Assembly: GCF_021412625.1 (NCBI RefSeq)
Contig: NZ_JAKCFI010000007.1
Span: 372,001-436,000, forward strand
From: Myxococcus stipitatus
Lineage (GTDB): Bacteria; Myxococcota; Myxococcia; Myxococcales; Myxococcaceae
DNA length: 64,000 nt
Direction of reading: 5' to 3'
Shown: piece after piece, positions 50,541 through 60,146 of the stretch
Layout of the letters: each line of letters starts with the position of its first letter
Position numbering within the stretch: the stretch's first letter is position 1
The notes under the pieces: generated by a model
What the model was told of the DNA's origin: nothing
Databases searched by the model: none
The model's input: the letters and a program-made list of their open reading frames with translations, nothing else
Program-made: the position numbers and the translations under genes

Positions 50541-51407
50541 ATGCGGTTGACCATGCTGGTGGGAATCCTCGCGGTGCTGGCGACGGGGTGTGCCACACCG
50601 TCCGGACGCCTGGAGCCCTGGCTGGACTCGTACACGGTGCGCTACCGCTCCGCGTCGCCCCCGGCCTTCCCGCGCGAGTCGCTGTCCAGCCCGCCAGTGG
50701 TGGCCCGCGCGGAGCCCTCGGCGAAGAAGGCTCCGGCGAAGGCGACGGCGAAAGCCACGCCCCGCGCCGGGAGCAAGGCGACGAAGGGCGCGGCCACGGC
50801 GCCGGTGACGCGGGCGGTGGCGACGAGCCCGTCGGACAAGCGCGGCACGGTGCTGACCACCGCGCGCGCGTTGGTGGGCAAGCCCCGGGTCGTGCTCGGC
50901 GGGCGCGACTATCCGGCGGACTGCACCGGCCTCATCGAGGGCGTCTATGCCCAGGCGGGCGTCACCTTCAAGGGCACGCTCAAGCCCGGGGACAACGGCG
51001 TCACCGCCCTCTACCGCTTCGCCCAGGCCCATGGCCGCGTCTACACGGACGGCCGCCCGGCGCCGGGAGACCTCGTGTTCTTCCACGAGACGTACGACCA
51101 GAACAGGGACGGCCGGCGCAATGACGGCCTCACCCACGTGGGCATCGTCGACGACGTGGACGACCAGGGCACCGTCACCGTCATCCACCGGGTGAGCCGG
51201 GGCGTGGTGCGCTATCGCATGAACCTCGCCCGCCCCCACCTGCCGAGGGATCCGAAGACGGGCGAGGTGCTCAACGACCTGCTGCGCCGCCCCGGCCCCA
51301 ACAAGGATCCGGTGCTCACCGGCCAGCTCTTCGCCGCCTTCGGCAGCGTGCTGCCCCGCGCCGCTCCTCCGAAGAAGCCCGCGCCCGTGCCGGTGGCGCT
51401 GCGTTAG
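50541..51407 (+). CDS. NlpC/P60- or CHAP-like lipoprotein, probable cell-wall peptidase
   Basis: A 288-residue lipoprotein with lipobox LATGC. A Lys/Ala/Pro-rich linker (residues about 55-105, KAPAKATAKATPRAGSKATK) leads to a Cys-peptidase domain: LVGKPRVVLGGRDYPADCTG (nucleophile Cys, DCTGL), FKGTLKPGDNGVTALYRFAQ, APGDLVFFHETYD and GLTHVGIVDDVDDQGTVTVI (catalytic His). The order Cys-GDLVFF-His is that of NlpC/P60 endopeptidases that cut peptidoglycan stem peptides. AGGGAGG precedes the ATG by about eight bases. A perfect hairpin covers its stop codon. Confidence 0.82.
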   Translation: MRLTMLVGILAVLATGCATPSGRLEPWLDSYTVRYRSASPPAFPRESLSSPPVVARAEPSAKKAPAKATAKATPRAGSKATKGAATAPVTRAVATSPSDKRGTVLTTARALVGKPRVVLGGRDYPADCTGLIEGVYAQAGVTFKGTLKPGDNGVTALYRFAQAHGRVYTDGRPAPGDLVFFHETYDQNRDGRRNDGLTHVGIVDDVDDQGTVTVIHRVSRGVVRYRMNLARPHLPRDPKTGEVLNDLLRRPGPNKDPVLTGQLFAAFGSVLPRAAPPKKPAPVPVALR

Positions 51408-51437
51408 CGCGGGCCCATGGCTTGGCGGGGCCCGCGC
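51407..51437. terminator. Hairpin between convergent genes
   Basis: GCGCGGGCCC (51407-51416) and GGGCCCGCGC (51428-51437) form a perfect 10 bp GC stem with an 11-base loop, between the peptidase-like lipoprotein and glycosyltransferase stops. It probably terminates both. Confidence 0.7.
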
Positions 51438-51450
51438 GTCGCGGCGTGGC

Positions 51451-52635
51451 TCAGGACGCCCGCGCCGTGCGATCCCACGCGGCGCGCTGCGAGTTGCGCA
51501 GGAAGCGCCAGAAGCCCACGACGATGGCCAGGTTCATGGTGACGAAGTAGTACGCCACCGAGGCCGCGCGCTTGGCCGTGCCCCGCTTCAGCGCGCCCAC
51601 CTTGCCCAGGTACGCCAGGGCGTAGAACAGGGCCTGGCCCAGCAACGTGAAGCGGTAGAAGACGCTGTCGAGCAGGAACACGTTGGACACCAGCGCGAGC
51701 CCCATCAGCGCGGGCGCGCACCAGCGCAGCAGCTTGTGGGACCAGAAGGCGAAGGCGGGGAAGCCCGCGGTGGGCAGCAGCAACCCCGGCACCATGCGCA
51801 GGCTCTGGAAGTTGCCCGCGGCGATGCGCGCGCGCCGGCCGAACTCCTTGTCGTAGTCCTCCGTCGTCTCCTCGTGCGCGACGGCCTCCTCCTCGTAGAC
51901 GACCTTGTAGCCCTTCTCGAGGATGCGCAGCGGAATCACGAAGTCGTCGACGATGGTCGACGGGGGCAGCTGCGTGAAGAGCATGCGCCGGATGGCGTAC
52001 AGCCCGCCGTTGGCCCCCACCACCGCGCCGCGCCGCCCCTCGTACAGCTTGATGAGCGACTCGTAGCTCCAGTAGGCGCTCTCCTCGTAGTCCTGCTTCG
52101 TCGGATTGTAGAGGCGCAGCTTGCCGCAGACCGCGCCCACCTCCGGGTCCTCGAAGTGACGCACCAGCTTCTCGATGGCGTCCGGTTCGATCATCGTGTT
52201 CGCGTCCGACAGGACCACGATGTCGCCCTTCGCCACGGGGATGCAGCGGTTGAGCACCGTCGTCTTGCCCGCGCGCGGCGCCGGAGACAGACGCACCCGT
52301 GCGTCCGGACATGCGCGGACCTTCTCGTCCGTGCCATCCGAGGAACCATCCGAGCCGATCAACACCTCGAAGCGGTCCGCCGGATACGCGAGCGCGAGGC
52401 TGTTCTCCAGCTTCTGCTCGATACAGGACGCCTCGTTGTAGGCGGCCACCACCAGGCTGACCGGGGGACGCGCCACCTGCGCATGCCCCGACCGCCTGCC
52501 CTCACCCCCGCCGCGCATCCCGCGGACGTTCCGCGCCACCTGCGCCACGCCGTCCAGCGCGAACAGGCTCAGGGGGTAGAGAAAATACGTATGTGCCAGC
52601 AGCAGCGCCGCGCACCAGAAGAAGACCTCCGCCAT
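51451..52635 (-). CDS. Glycosyltransferase family 2, membrane-bound
   Basis: A 394-residue glycosyltransferase with one N-terminal span (FFWCAALLLAHTYFLYPLSL), a GT-A domain and C-terminal spans. Key motifs: VSLVVAAYNEASCIEQKLEN, VLIGSDGSSDGTDEKV, VVLSDANTMIEPDAIE (the DxN/DxD site), VGANGGLYAIRR, STIVDDFVIPLRI (the ED-like acceptor site). It lacks the QxxRW of processive synthases; RRARIAAGNFQSLR stands in its place, so it may add single sugars or make a short polymer. The ATG at 52635 is preceded by GGAGG; an in-frame TTG lies five codons earlier. It stands alone. Confidence 0.87.
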   Translation of the reverse strand: MAEVFFWCAALLLAHTYFLYPLSLFALDGVAQVARNVRGMRGGGEGRRSGHAQVARPPVSLVVAAYNEASCIEQKLENSLALAYPADRFEVLIGSDGSSDGTDEKVRACPDARVRLSPAPRAGKTTVLNRCIPVAKGDIVVLSDANTMIEPDAIEKLVRHFEDPEVGAVCGKLRLYNPTKQDYEESAYWSYESLIKLYEGRRGAVVGANGGLYAIRRMLFTQLPPSTIVDDFVIPLRILEKGYKVVYEEEAVAHEETTEDYDKEFGRRARIAAGNFQSLRMVPGLLLPTAGFPAFAFWSHKLLRWCAPALMGLALVSNVFLLDSVFYRFTLLGQALFYALAYLGKVGALKRGTAKRAASVAYYFVTMNLAIVVGFWRFLRNSQRAAWDRTARAS

Positions 52636-52802
52636 CGACCATGCCTCCAAGACCCAGTCCTCGACTCCGGCCTGGGTCCAGCAAGAGGCATGCCTCGATC
52701 AGCGACGGGTTACCGCCCTCATGAGCCCGGGCCCGCCCGGCGCGCGTCCCCGGACGGACTGGACTTTCTCCAGGCCCGCCCGCTCGACGTACCGCCTTCG
52801 TT

Positions 52803-55046
52803 TCAGGGCGTGGGGGTGGGCTCTGGCGGCGGGAGGTCCTCCAGCAGCTTGCGCGCCAGTTCGTGATTGGGATTGAGGGCGACCACATCGTCCAGGAGTG
52901 AACGGGCGGTCTCCGGGTCCTTCCTGCGGATGGCCAGCCGAGCGCCCAGGACATAGGCCCTCAACAGGGTCCGGTCGTCCTGGCGGAGGGCCTCCAGCCC
53001 CTTGGCGGCGTCGAGGAGTGAGTCCGGCGGGGAGCCCGCGCTGAGCGCGTACTCGGCCCGGGCCAGGGTGCTCCAGGGCCTCGCGCCACTCTCGACGCCG
53101 CGCAGCCACTCCGCGAGCGAGAGCGCGTTCGGGGCCGCCGTCACCGCCGCGTACATGGCCCTCGCTTTCACGCGCGCGGCCAGCGCCGAGGCGGGCTGCG
53201 CCTCCGGGTCCTTCAGGAGCGGGGCCACCCGGACGTCCAGCTCCTTCCGGGCCTCCTCCGCGCGGGCACGGAGGGGGGCGCGCAGGCGAGAGATATCGCC
53301 CAGCTCCGCCTCGTTCTCGCTGACGCGACGGGCCCAGTCGGCGGGCTCTTGGGCTCGCTGGAGCGCCGTGATTTCGAGGCGCAGGCGCGCGTCGCTCTCC
53401 CGCAGCGACTCGCTCTCCGCCTCGAGGTCGGCCAGCCGCAGCGCCAACGCCACCACCAGCTCGGCCTGGGCCTCCGCGTAGTGAGGATGGGCCGTGGTCA
53501 GCGCCTCCAGGTTCTCGATGACCTGCTCGCGCGACGACGCGTCATCCCTGCGCAGCGTCGCCACCGCGCGGTCCTTCTCGGAGACGGCCGCGGGAGGGAC
53601 ATCCAGCGCGCGATCCCTCCACACTGGATAGGCGAGCACTCCGGCCAGGATGACTCCGAGCCCGATGAGCACTCCGTAGACGAGGTTGCGCGAGCCGCCC
53701 GCCCCGGCCTTCTTCATCGCCGCGTTGCCCTCCATCCTGCTCGCGGCGAGCAGTTCGGGAGGCAGGGACACCGCGGCTCGACGAGGCGCGGCGGGAGTCG
53801 CTGGCGAGGCGGCTTCTGGCGCCGCGCTCGGGCCGCGAAGGGGCGAAGCGAGGGGCGACTCGGGGGGCAGCTCGAGTCCGCCGCCCGCGCTCCCCGACAC
53901 GCCGAACAGCGCCGTCTTGCGGTTCACGGGGTCCGCCGCGAGCGAGGAGGCGTCGGGCTGGGGGAAAGCGATGGGCTCCGGGGCCCCGCCACGCGTGGCG
54001 GTTCCTTCTTCTGGAGGAAGCGACAACGTCGGCCCCTGCTCGGGCCCTCCCTGAATGGCGGCGACCGCGCCGAACAAGCGGGTCGAGCCCACCGGGGCGG
54101 CGGCCCCAGTGGAAGGGACCGCGCTGAACGTCTGTGAGCGCCCCAACGGCGCGGGGACATCACTCCCGACCGGTCGAGCGGCCCGCGTGTCTTCGCCTCC
54201 CACTTGGGGCGTGAGCGGCGCGATGGCGGGGGGCGTGGGGACGCTCGCCGCCGAACCCCTCCCGAACGTCGGCGTCGCCTGTCGCCCCCCGGACTGGGCT
54301 GTGCCGTGGGGGACAGCGACTGGAGGAACCGCGCCGAAGGCCTGCGTGGCGTTCGACACCATGGGAGGTGCCGGGCTCGCGGCGCCATGACCCGGGGCCG
54401 GAGTCCCCGAAACGGGAGCGACCGCGCCGAACGTCTGCGTCGTGTTCGGCACGACGCCGCCACCCGCCCCCACCGCGCCGAACGTCTGCGTCGTGTTCGG
54501 CGCGACGCCGCCCGCGCTTGCCGCGCCGAACGTCTGCGTCGTGTTCGGCACGACACCACCCGCGCTTGCGGCGCCGAACATCTGCGTCGTGTTAGCCGTG
54601 GGCGCGGGCGTCGACGCCGCCGCGCCGAACGTCTGCGTCGCGTTCGAGACCGCGCCACCACCAGTGGCTACCGCACCGAACGTCTGCGTCGCATTCGAGA
54701 CCGCGCCACCACCGGTGGCTACCGCGCCGAACGTCTGCGTCGTGTTCGGCGCGACGCCGCCCGCGCTTGCCGCGCCGAACGTCTGCGTCGTGTTCGGCAC
54801 GGGCGCGGGCGTCGACGCCGTCGCGCCGAAGATCTGCGTCCGCATCATGCTCGACTGCGGCGCGCCGGTGCCCTGTGACGCGGCGGGCTGCGAGGTGACC
54901 GGCGCGACGGTCCGCGGCGCCTCTCCGTTGGGAGTGGCCAGGAAGACGTGCCCACAGCGCGTGCACTGCACCGGCGCTCCCCCAGGAGGCAGCAACCGAG
55001 GGTCGAGGACATACTGCATCGAGCACTGAGGGCAGGCGATCTGCAC
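52803..55046 (-). CDS. MJ0042-type zinc-ribbon protein with TQTFGA repeats, membrane span and TPR domain
   Basis: A 747-residue mosaic protein. Residues 1-40 are an MJ0042/zinc-ribbon motif (CPQCSMQYVLDPRLLPPGG, CTRCGHVFLA). Residues about 70-210 carry nine copies of a 16-17-residue repeat built around (P/S)N(T/A)TQTFGA, with further degenerate copies (SQTFSA, TRLFGA, TALFGV) to about 390. After a low-complexity stretch comes one membrane span (about 445-467, NLVYGVLIGLGVILAGVLAY), then TPR-like helices. The order suggests an N-terminal cytoplasmic part and a periplasmic TPR domain. The repeat may be a docking motif for a multivalent partner. GTG start; 9 bp after the ComEA-like gene. Confidence 0.75.
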   Translation of the reverse strand: MQIACPQCSMQYVLDPRLLPPGGAPVQCTRCGHVFLATPNGEAPRTVAPVTSQPAASQGTGAPQSSMMRTQIFGATASTPAPVPNTTQTFGAASAGGVAPNTTQTFGAVATGGGAVSNATQTFGAVATGGGAVSNATQTFGAAASTPAPTANTTQMFGAASAGGVVPNTTQTFGAASAGGVAPNTTQTFGAVGAGGGVVPNTTQTFGAVAPVSGTPAPGHGAASPAPPMVSNATQAFGAVPPVAVPHGTAQSGGRQATPTFGRGSAASVPTPPAIAPLTPQVGGEDTRAARPVGSDVPAPLGRSQTFSAVPSTGAAAPVGSTRLFGAVAAIQGGPEQGPTLSLPPEEGTATRGGAPEPIAFPQPDASSLAADPVNRKTALFGVSGSAGGGLELPPESPLASPLRGPSAAPEAASPATPAAPRRAAVSLPPELLAASRMEGNAAMKKAGAGGSRNLVYGVLIGLGVILAGVLAYPVWRDRALDVPPAAVSEKDRAVATLRRDDASSREQVIENLEALTTAHPHYAEAQAELVVALALRLADLEAESESLRESDARLRLEITALQRAQEPADWARRVSENEAELGDISRLRAPLRARAEEARKELDVRVAPLLKDPEAQPASALAARVKARAMYAAVTAAPNALSLAEWLRGVESGARPWSTLARAEYALSAGSPPDSLLDAAKGLEALRQDDRTLLRAYVLGARLAIRRKDPETARSLLDDVVALNPNHELARKLLEDLPPPEPTPTP
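54424..54845. repeat. Tandem 48/51-bp coding repeat
   Basis: Nine units beginning GCGCCGAACGTCTGCGT (or a close variant) start at 54424, 54475, 54523, 54571, 54622, 54673, 54724, 54772 and 54823. The period is 48 or 51 bp, always a multiple of three, so the reading frame of the zinc-ribbon/TPR protein is kept. Copy number is likely to vary between strains. Confidence 0.9.
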
Positions 55047-55055
55047 GTCAGGTGC

Positions 55056-55472
55056 TTACCACACACCCCCGGCGTCCGGAGACGACCCCAACACGGTGGC
55101 TGCCTGGAGGGTCTTCAACTTGGCAGCACCCACCCCCGCCACCGCGTCCACCTGCTCCCAGGTCGAGAAGCCGCCCGCCGCGTCCCGCGCCTCGACGAGA
55201 CGCCGCGCCAACGAGGGCCCCACGCCCGACAAGAGGGCGAGCTCCTTCTCCGTCGCGACGTTGAGGTCCAGCCGGTGCCCCAACGCCAGGGCCTGCGCAC
55301 CGGTCGGCGCCACGCCTTCACCACAGGTGGCCACCCCCTCCGAATCCAGCCGCACCGCCTCCGGAGGACAGTCCAACGCGGGCGCGGCGTCCGGCCACCG
55401 CCAGCGCGCCACCGCCCCCAGACCCATCACCCCCAGCGCGACGACTGCGAGCGCGGCCGTGCGCCCCGCCAC
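55056..55472 (-). CDS. ComEA-like helix-hairpin-helix DNA-binding protein
   Basis: A 138-residue protein with an N-terminal membrane anchor (TAALAVVALGVMGLGAVARW) and a C-terminal double HhH domain: HRLDLNVATEKELALLSGVG, PSLARRLVEARDAAGGFSTW, VDAVAGVGAAKLKTLQAA. This is the ComEA layout; ComEA binds incoming DNA in the periplasm during natural transformation, but HhH proteins of this form also occur outside competence. Two cysteines (LDCPPEA, VATCGEG) could form a disulfide. It begins five bases after the aspartokinase stop and is followed nine bases later by the zinc-ribbon/TPR gene. Confidence 0.82.
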   Translation of the reverse strand: MAGRTAALAVVALGVMGLGAVARWRWPDAAPALDCPPEAVRLDSEGVATCGEGVAPTGAQALALGHRLDLNVATEKELALLSGVGPSLARRLVEARDAAGGFSTWEQVDAVAGVGAAKLKTLQAATVLGSSPDAGGVW

Positions 55473-55476
55473 CGCG

Positions 55477-56754
55477 TCAGACCTTCTCGCCCTTGAGCGC
55501 CGCGGCCTCGGACACGGTCGCCGCCCCCTCGGGAGGCAGCGGCTGGTCCAGGCCGAACGCCGTGTGCAACGCGCGCACCGCCAGCTCCGTGTACTTGGAG
55601 TGCACCAGGCACGAGACCTTGATCTCCGACGTGGAGATGATCTGGATGTTGATGCCCTCGGCCGACAGCGCCATGAACATCCGCGCCGCCACGCCCGAGT
55701 GGTTGCGCATGCCCACCCCGACGATGGAGACCTTGGCGACGTTGTCGTCCGTCTCGATGCCCGTCGCCTGGATGTCGCGCGCCACCTGGCGCACCACCTC
55801 CTGCGCCTTGAGGAAGTCCGTCTTGCCCACCGTGAACGTCAGGTCCGTCCGCCCGTCCCGCGAGGGGTTCTGGACGATGAGGTCCACCACGATGTGCTTC
55901 TCGTCGAGCGGGCCGAAGATCTTCGCCGCGATGCCCGGCACGTCCGGTACCCCGCAGACGGTGATCTTCGCCTCGTTCCGGTCGTAGGCCACTCCGCGGA
56001 CCAGCACGTCCTCCATGGACTTGTCCTCCTCACACACGAGGGTGCCGGGATCGCTGGTGAAGGACGACTTCACCCAGAGCGGCACCTTGTACTTCATGGC
56101 GAATTCGACGGAGCGGATCTGCAGCACCTTCGCGCCCACGCTCGCCAGCTCCAGCATCTCCTCGTAGGTGATGCGGTCCAGCTTGCGCGCGGCGGGGACC
56201 ATGTTGGGGTCCGTCGTGTAGACGCCGTCGACGTCCGTATAGATTTCACACGCATCCGCCTGGAGCGCCGCGGCCACCGCCACCGCGGTCGTATCCGAAC
56301 CGCCACGGCCCAGCGTGGTGACGCTGCCCTCGTCGTCCACGCCCTGGAAGCCCGCCACCACCACGATGTGGCCCCGGGCCAGCGCCGCGCGGATGGGCTG
56401 CGCGTCGATGCTCTTGATGCGCGCCTTGGAGAAGGTGCTGTCGGTGACGATGCGCACCTGGTGCCCCAGGAAGCTCGTCGCCTTGCCGCCCTGGGCCTGG
56501 ATGGCCATGGCCACCAGCCCGATGGAGACCTGCTCGCCCGTGGCGACCACGACGTCCTGCTCGCGCTCGTCCGGCCGGTCGGTGATCTGCGCCACGAGCT
56601 TGAGCAGCCGGTTGGTCTCTCCCGACATCGCGGAGACCACGACCACCACGTCATTGCCCGCACGCTGGGCGGCCAGGCAACGCCGCGCCACGTTCTTCAT
56701 CCGTTCGGTGTCACCAACGGAGGTACCGCCATACTTCTGGACGATCAGTGCCAC
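55477..56754 (-). CDS. lysC: Aspartate kinase
   Basis: A 425-residue aspartokinase, the first step of lysine, threonine and methionine synthesis. It opens with the signature VQKYGGTSVGD, has the SAMSGETNRLL motif, GRGGSDTTAVAVAAAL and TDVDGVYTTDPNMVPAARKL for ATP and aspartate binding. Two ACT domains at the C-terminus (VPDVPGIAAKIFGPLDEKHI; GVGMRNHSGVAARMFMALSA) would confer feedback inhibition. GTG start; AGGGAGG lies further upstream than usual. It is the first gene of a minus-strand operon with the HhH and zinc-ribbon genes and diverges from hutH. Confidence 0.95.
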   Translation of the reverse strand: MALIVQKYGGTSVGDTERMKNVARRCLAAQRAGNDVVVVVSAMSGETNRLLKLVAQITDRPDEREQDVVVATGEQVSIGLVAMAIQAQGGKATSFLGHQVRIVTDSTFSKARIKSIDAQPIRAALARGHIVVVAGFQGVDDEGSVTTLGRGGSDTTAVAVAAALQADACEIYTDVDGVYTTDPNMVPAARKLDRITYEEMLELASVGAKVLQIRSVEFAMKYKVPLWVKSSFTSDPGTLVCEEDKSMEDVLVRGVAYDRNEAKITVCGVPDVPGIAAKIFGPLDEKHIVVDLIVQNPSRDGRTDLTFTVGKTDFLKAQEVVRQVARDIQATGIETDDNVAKVSIVGVGMRNHSGVAARMFMALSAEGINIQIISTSEIKVSCLVHSKYTELAVRALHTAFGLDQPLPPEGAATVSEAAALKGEKV

Positions 56755-56862
56755 GGGGCCCGTGACCTCCCTGTTCGGTCGCGCGGAGCTATACGAGCCC
56801 CGCTCCCGGGTGTAAAGGCCCGGGGCCGAAGTCGACCGACTACACACCCCTTGGAGCCCCGA

Positions 56863-58392
<1,530 letters not shown>

Positions 58393-58420
58393 GCGCGTCC
58401 CTCCCCCCTGAACGAACGAC

Positions 58421-58454
58421 GGCCCGCCCCGGAATCCCTTTCCGGAGGCGGGCC
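58421..58454. terminator. Hairpin after hutH
   Basis: GGCCCGCCCCGGAA pairs with TTCCGGAGGCGGGCC (one bulged A) around a five-base loop. It lies between hutH and the convergent small lipoprotein gene and can terminate both. Confidence 0.8.
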
Positions 58455-58480
58455 ATCACGTCTTCAGCGGAAGGTGACGC

Positions 58481-58759
58481 CTAGCGGGCCATACATGCCC
58501 ACGAGTAGCTCAGCGAGTACTCCGTCACGACGCCCCAACGCGCCCAGATGCCACAGTCACAGCCGCGGGTCCCCACCAGCGTCGTGTACGTCGCGTCGCT
58601 GTAGTACTCGAACTCGTATCCCTGGCCCTGGCAGTTGGGCGCGTCGTCCTCGCGCGACATGAGTTCGGAGTCCTCGACGGCCTCCCCTGGCTGCGCGCCA
58701 CCACAGCCGGCCAGCATCAGCGTCATCAGCACACCGCCAACGAAACGTCCTGCTCGCAT
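58481..58759 (-). CDS. Small lipoprotein with Cys-rich end, DUF6289-like
   Basis: A 92-residue predicted lipoprotein with GAGGAG six bases before its ATG, which excludes the longer frame. The signal peptide ends in LMLAGC. After an acidic stretch (EAVEDSELMSREDDAPN) the mature part reads CQGQGYEFEYYSDATYTTLV, GTRGCDCGIWARWGVVTEYS and ends LSYSWACMAR. The CDC-x-x-W-G-x-x-T-x-Y-x-C layout resembles small secreted DUF6289-type proteins and shares CDC with the Cys-rich lipoproteins at 7574 and 20859. Function unknown. Confidence 0.75.
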   Translation of the reverse strand: MRAGRFVGGVLMTLMLAGCGGAQPGEAVEDSELMSREDDAPNCQGQGYEFEYYSDATYTTLVGTRGCDCGIWARWGVVTEYSLSYSWACMAR

Positions 58760-58921
58760 GTGTGTCTCCTCGCGTTGCTCAACGGGCATACAGCCACCCG
58801 AGCTTAGCATAATTGACACACAATTCACGATTTACTGATTGAGATATCGCTATCGAGCCCGCCAGCGGCGGCGTTCGCCGGGCCTGGCGGGCTCGACTCC
58901 GACTCGCCCCGAGCGCGCGGC

Positions 58922-59869
58922 TCAGGGGTAGCGCGGCACGGAGGGCTCCGGCTCGGGGAGCGGGATGAACTCCGTCTCGCTGGGGACCTTGCCGATGCGG
59001 CCCGCCTTCCAATCCTCCTTCGCCTGCTCGATGCGCTCCTTCGAGCTGGAGACGAAGTTCCACCAGATGTGGCGGGGGCCATCCATGGGCTCGCCGCCGA
59101 ACATCAACATGCGCGCCCGGCCGGCGCCCGCCCCCCGCGCGACGACGTCCACGCCGGGCCGCAGCACGAGCATCTGCCCGGCGCCGAAGCTCTCGCCGCC
59201 CACGTCGACCATGCCCTCGGCGACGAAGATGGCGCGCTCGTCGAACTGCCTGGGCATGGGGACCTTGGCGCCCACATCGAGCCTGACGTCCGCGTAGAAG
59301 AGCTCCGACTGGGTGCGCACCGGCGAGCGCTCACCGAACAGTCCGCCCGCGATGAGCCGCAGGTCCACGCCCTGGTCCTGGATGACGGGCAGCGCCTCCA
59401 CCGGCGTGTGGTCGAACGAGGGCGCGTCCTCCTCGTGCTTGCCGGGCAGGGCCACCCAGAACTGCATCCCGAACAGCCGGTTGCCGGCGACGCGGGCCTC
59501 CTGGGGCGTGCGCTCGGAGTGGACGATGCCGCGCCCCGCCACCATCCAGTTCACCGCGCCGGGCCGGATGACCTGCACCTTCCCGAGCGAGTCGCGGTGG
59601 AGGATCTCCCCCTCGAAGAGGTAGGTCACCGTGGCCAGGCCGATGTGGGGGTGGGGACGGACATCGAGCCCCTTGCCCGCCCGGAGGACCGCGGGCCCCA
59701 TCTGGTCCAGGAAGATGAAGGGCCCCACCATCCTGCGCCGCGACGACGGCAGCGCCCGCCGCACCTCGAAGCCATCTCCCAGGTCCCGCGTGCGCGGCAC
59801 GATGACGGTTTCCAGCGCGGAGCCGGGCTCCGCGTCGACATAGGGTTCCTCGGGCATCTGCCAGGCCAT
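58922..59869 (-). CDS. Pirin-family bicupin protein
   Basis: A 315-residue pirin. The N-terminal cupin has the metal ligands RPHPHIGLATVTYLFEGEIL (His-x-His, then Glu) and AGRGIVHSERT (His), the complete pirin metal site. The C-terminal cupin follows with FDERAIFVAEGMVDVGGESF. Pirins include quercetin 2,3-dioxygenases and redox-responsive regulators, so either enzymatic or regulatory function is possible. An extended C-terminus (VPSETEFIPLPEPEPSVPRY) is common in the family. It diverges from the cytochrome gene with 277 bp between them. Confidence 0.93.
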   Translation of the reverse strand: MAWQMPEEPYVDAEPGSALETVIVPRTRDLGDGFEVRRALPSSRRRMVGPFIFLDQMGPAVLRAGKGLDVRPHPHIGLATVTYLFEGEILHRDSLGKVQVIRPGAVNWMVAGRGIVHSERTPQEARVAGNRLFGMQFWVALPGKHEEDAPSFDHTPVEALPVIQDQGVDLRLIAGGLFGERSPVRTQSELFYADVRLDVGAKVPMPRQFDERAIFVAEGMVDVGGESFGAGQMLVLRPGVDVVARGAGAGRARMLMFGGEPMDGPRHIWWNFVSSSKERIEQAKEDWKAGRIGKVPSETEFIPLPEPEPSVPRYP

Positions 59870-60004
59870 CCGCTCACGCTCCTCCGGCGCAATCTCCTGC
59901 GTCGCCCGTCATCGGGCACGTCCGGACCCACCGGCCGCTCCCGAGCCTGCCCCGCCCCGACGCGCGAGGCGAGCGAGAAGACGCCGTCCCGCGTCAAGAG
60001 CCCA

Positions 60005-60038
60005 TTGCATTCCCTTGCATGACGGACCCGTGGTCCGT
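60005..60038. promoter_or_regulatory. Direct repeat and palindrome in divergent promoter region
   Basis: TTGCAT occurs twice (60005-60010 and 60015-60020) followed by a perfect palindrome, ACGGACC-CGT-GGTCCGT (60022-60038). The spot lies between pirin and cytochrome genes and could be an operator. No known regulator site is recognised; the remaining gap is featureless. Confidence 0.4.
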
Positions 60039-60146
60039 TTGGATTTACAGCCCGTGGCAAGCAGCGCAGGATTCGGGCGCCCTTGCCCTGCCCTTCTCTC
60101 CAGACAAACAACCGCGGCGAGGTCCGTTCACCCCTGGAGATCCGTC

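Noticed and set aside
54424..54845. Evenly spaced repeats considered as a CRISPR array
   Set aside because: The units are contiguous, coding and multiples of three, without unique spacers, and no cas genes are present.
55096..56862. Long N-terminal extension in frame with hutH
   Set aside because: The frame is open because it runs antisense to lysC and the HhH gene; hutH homology begins at the ATG at 56863, which has a ribosome site.
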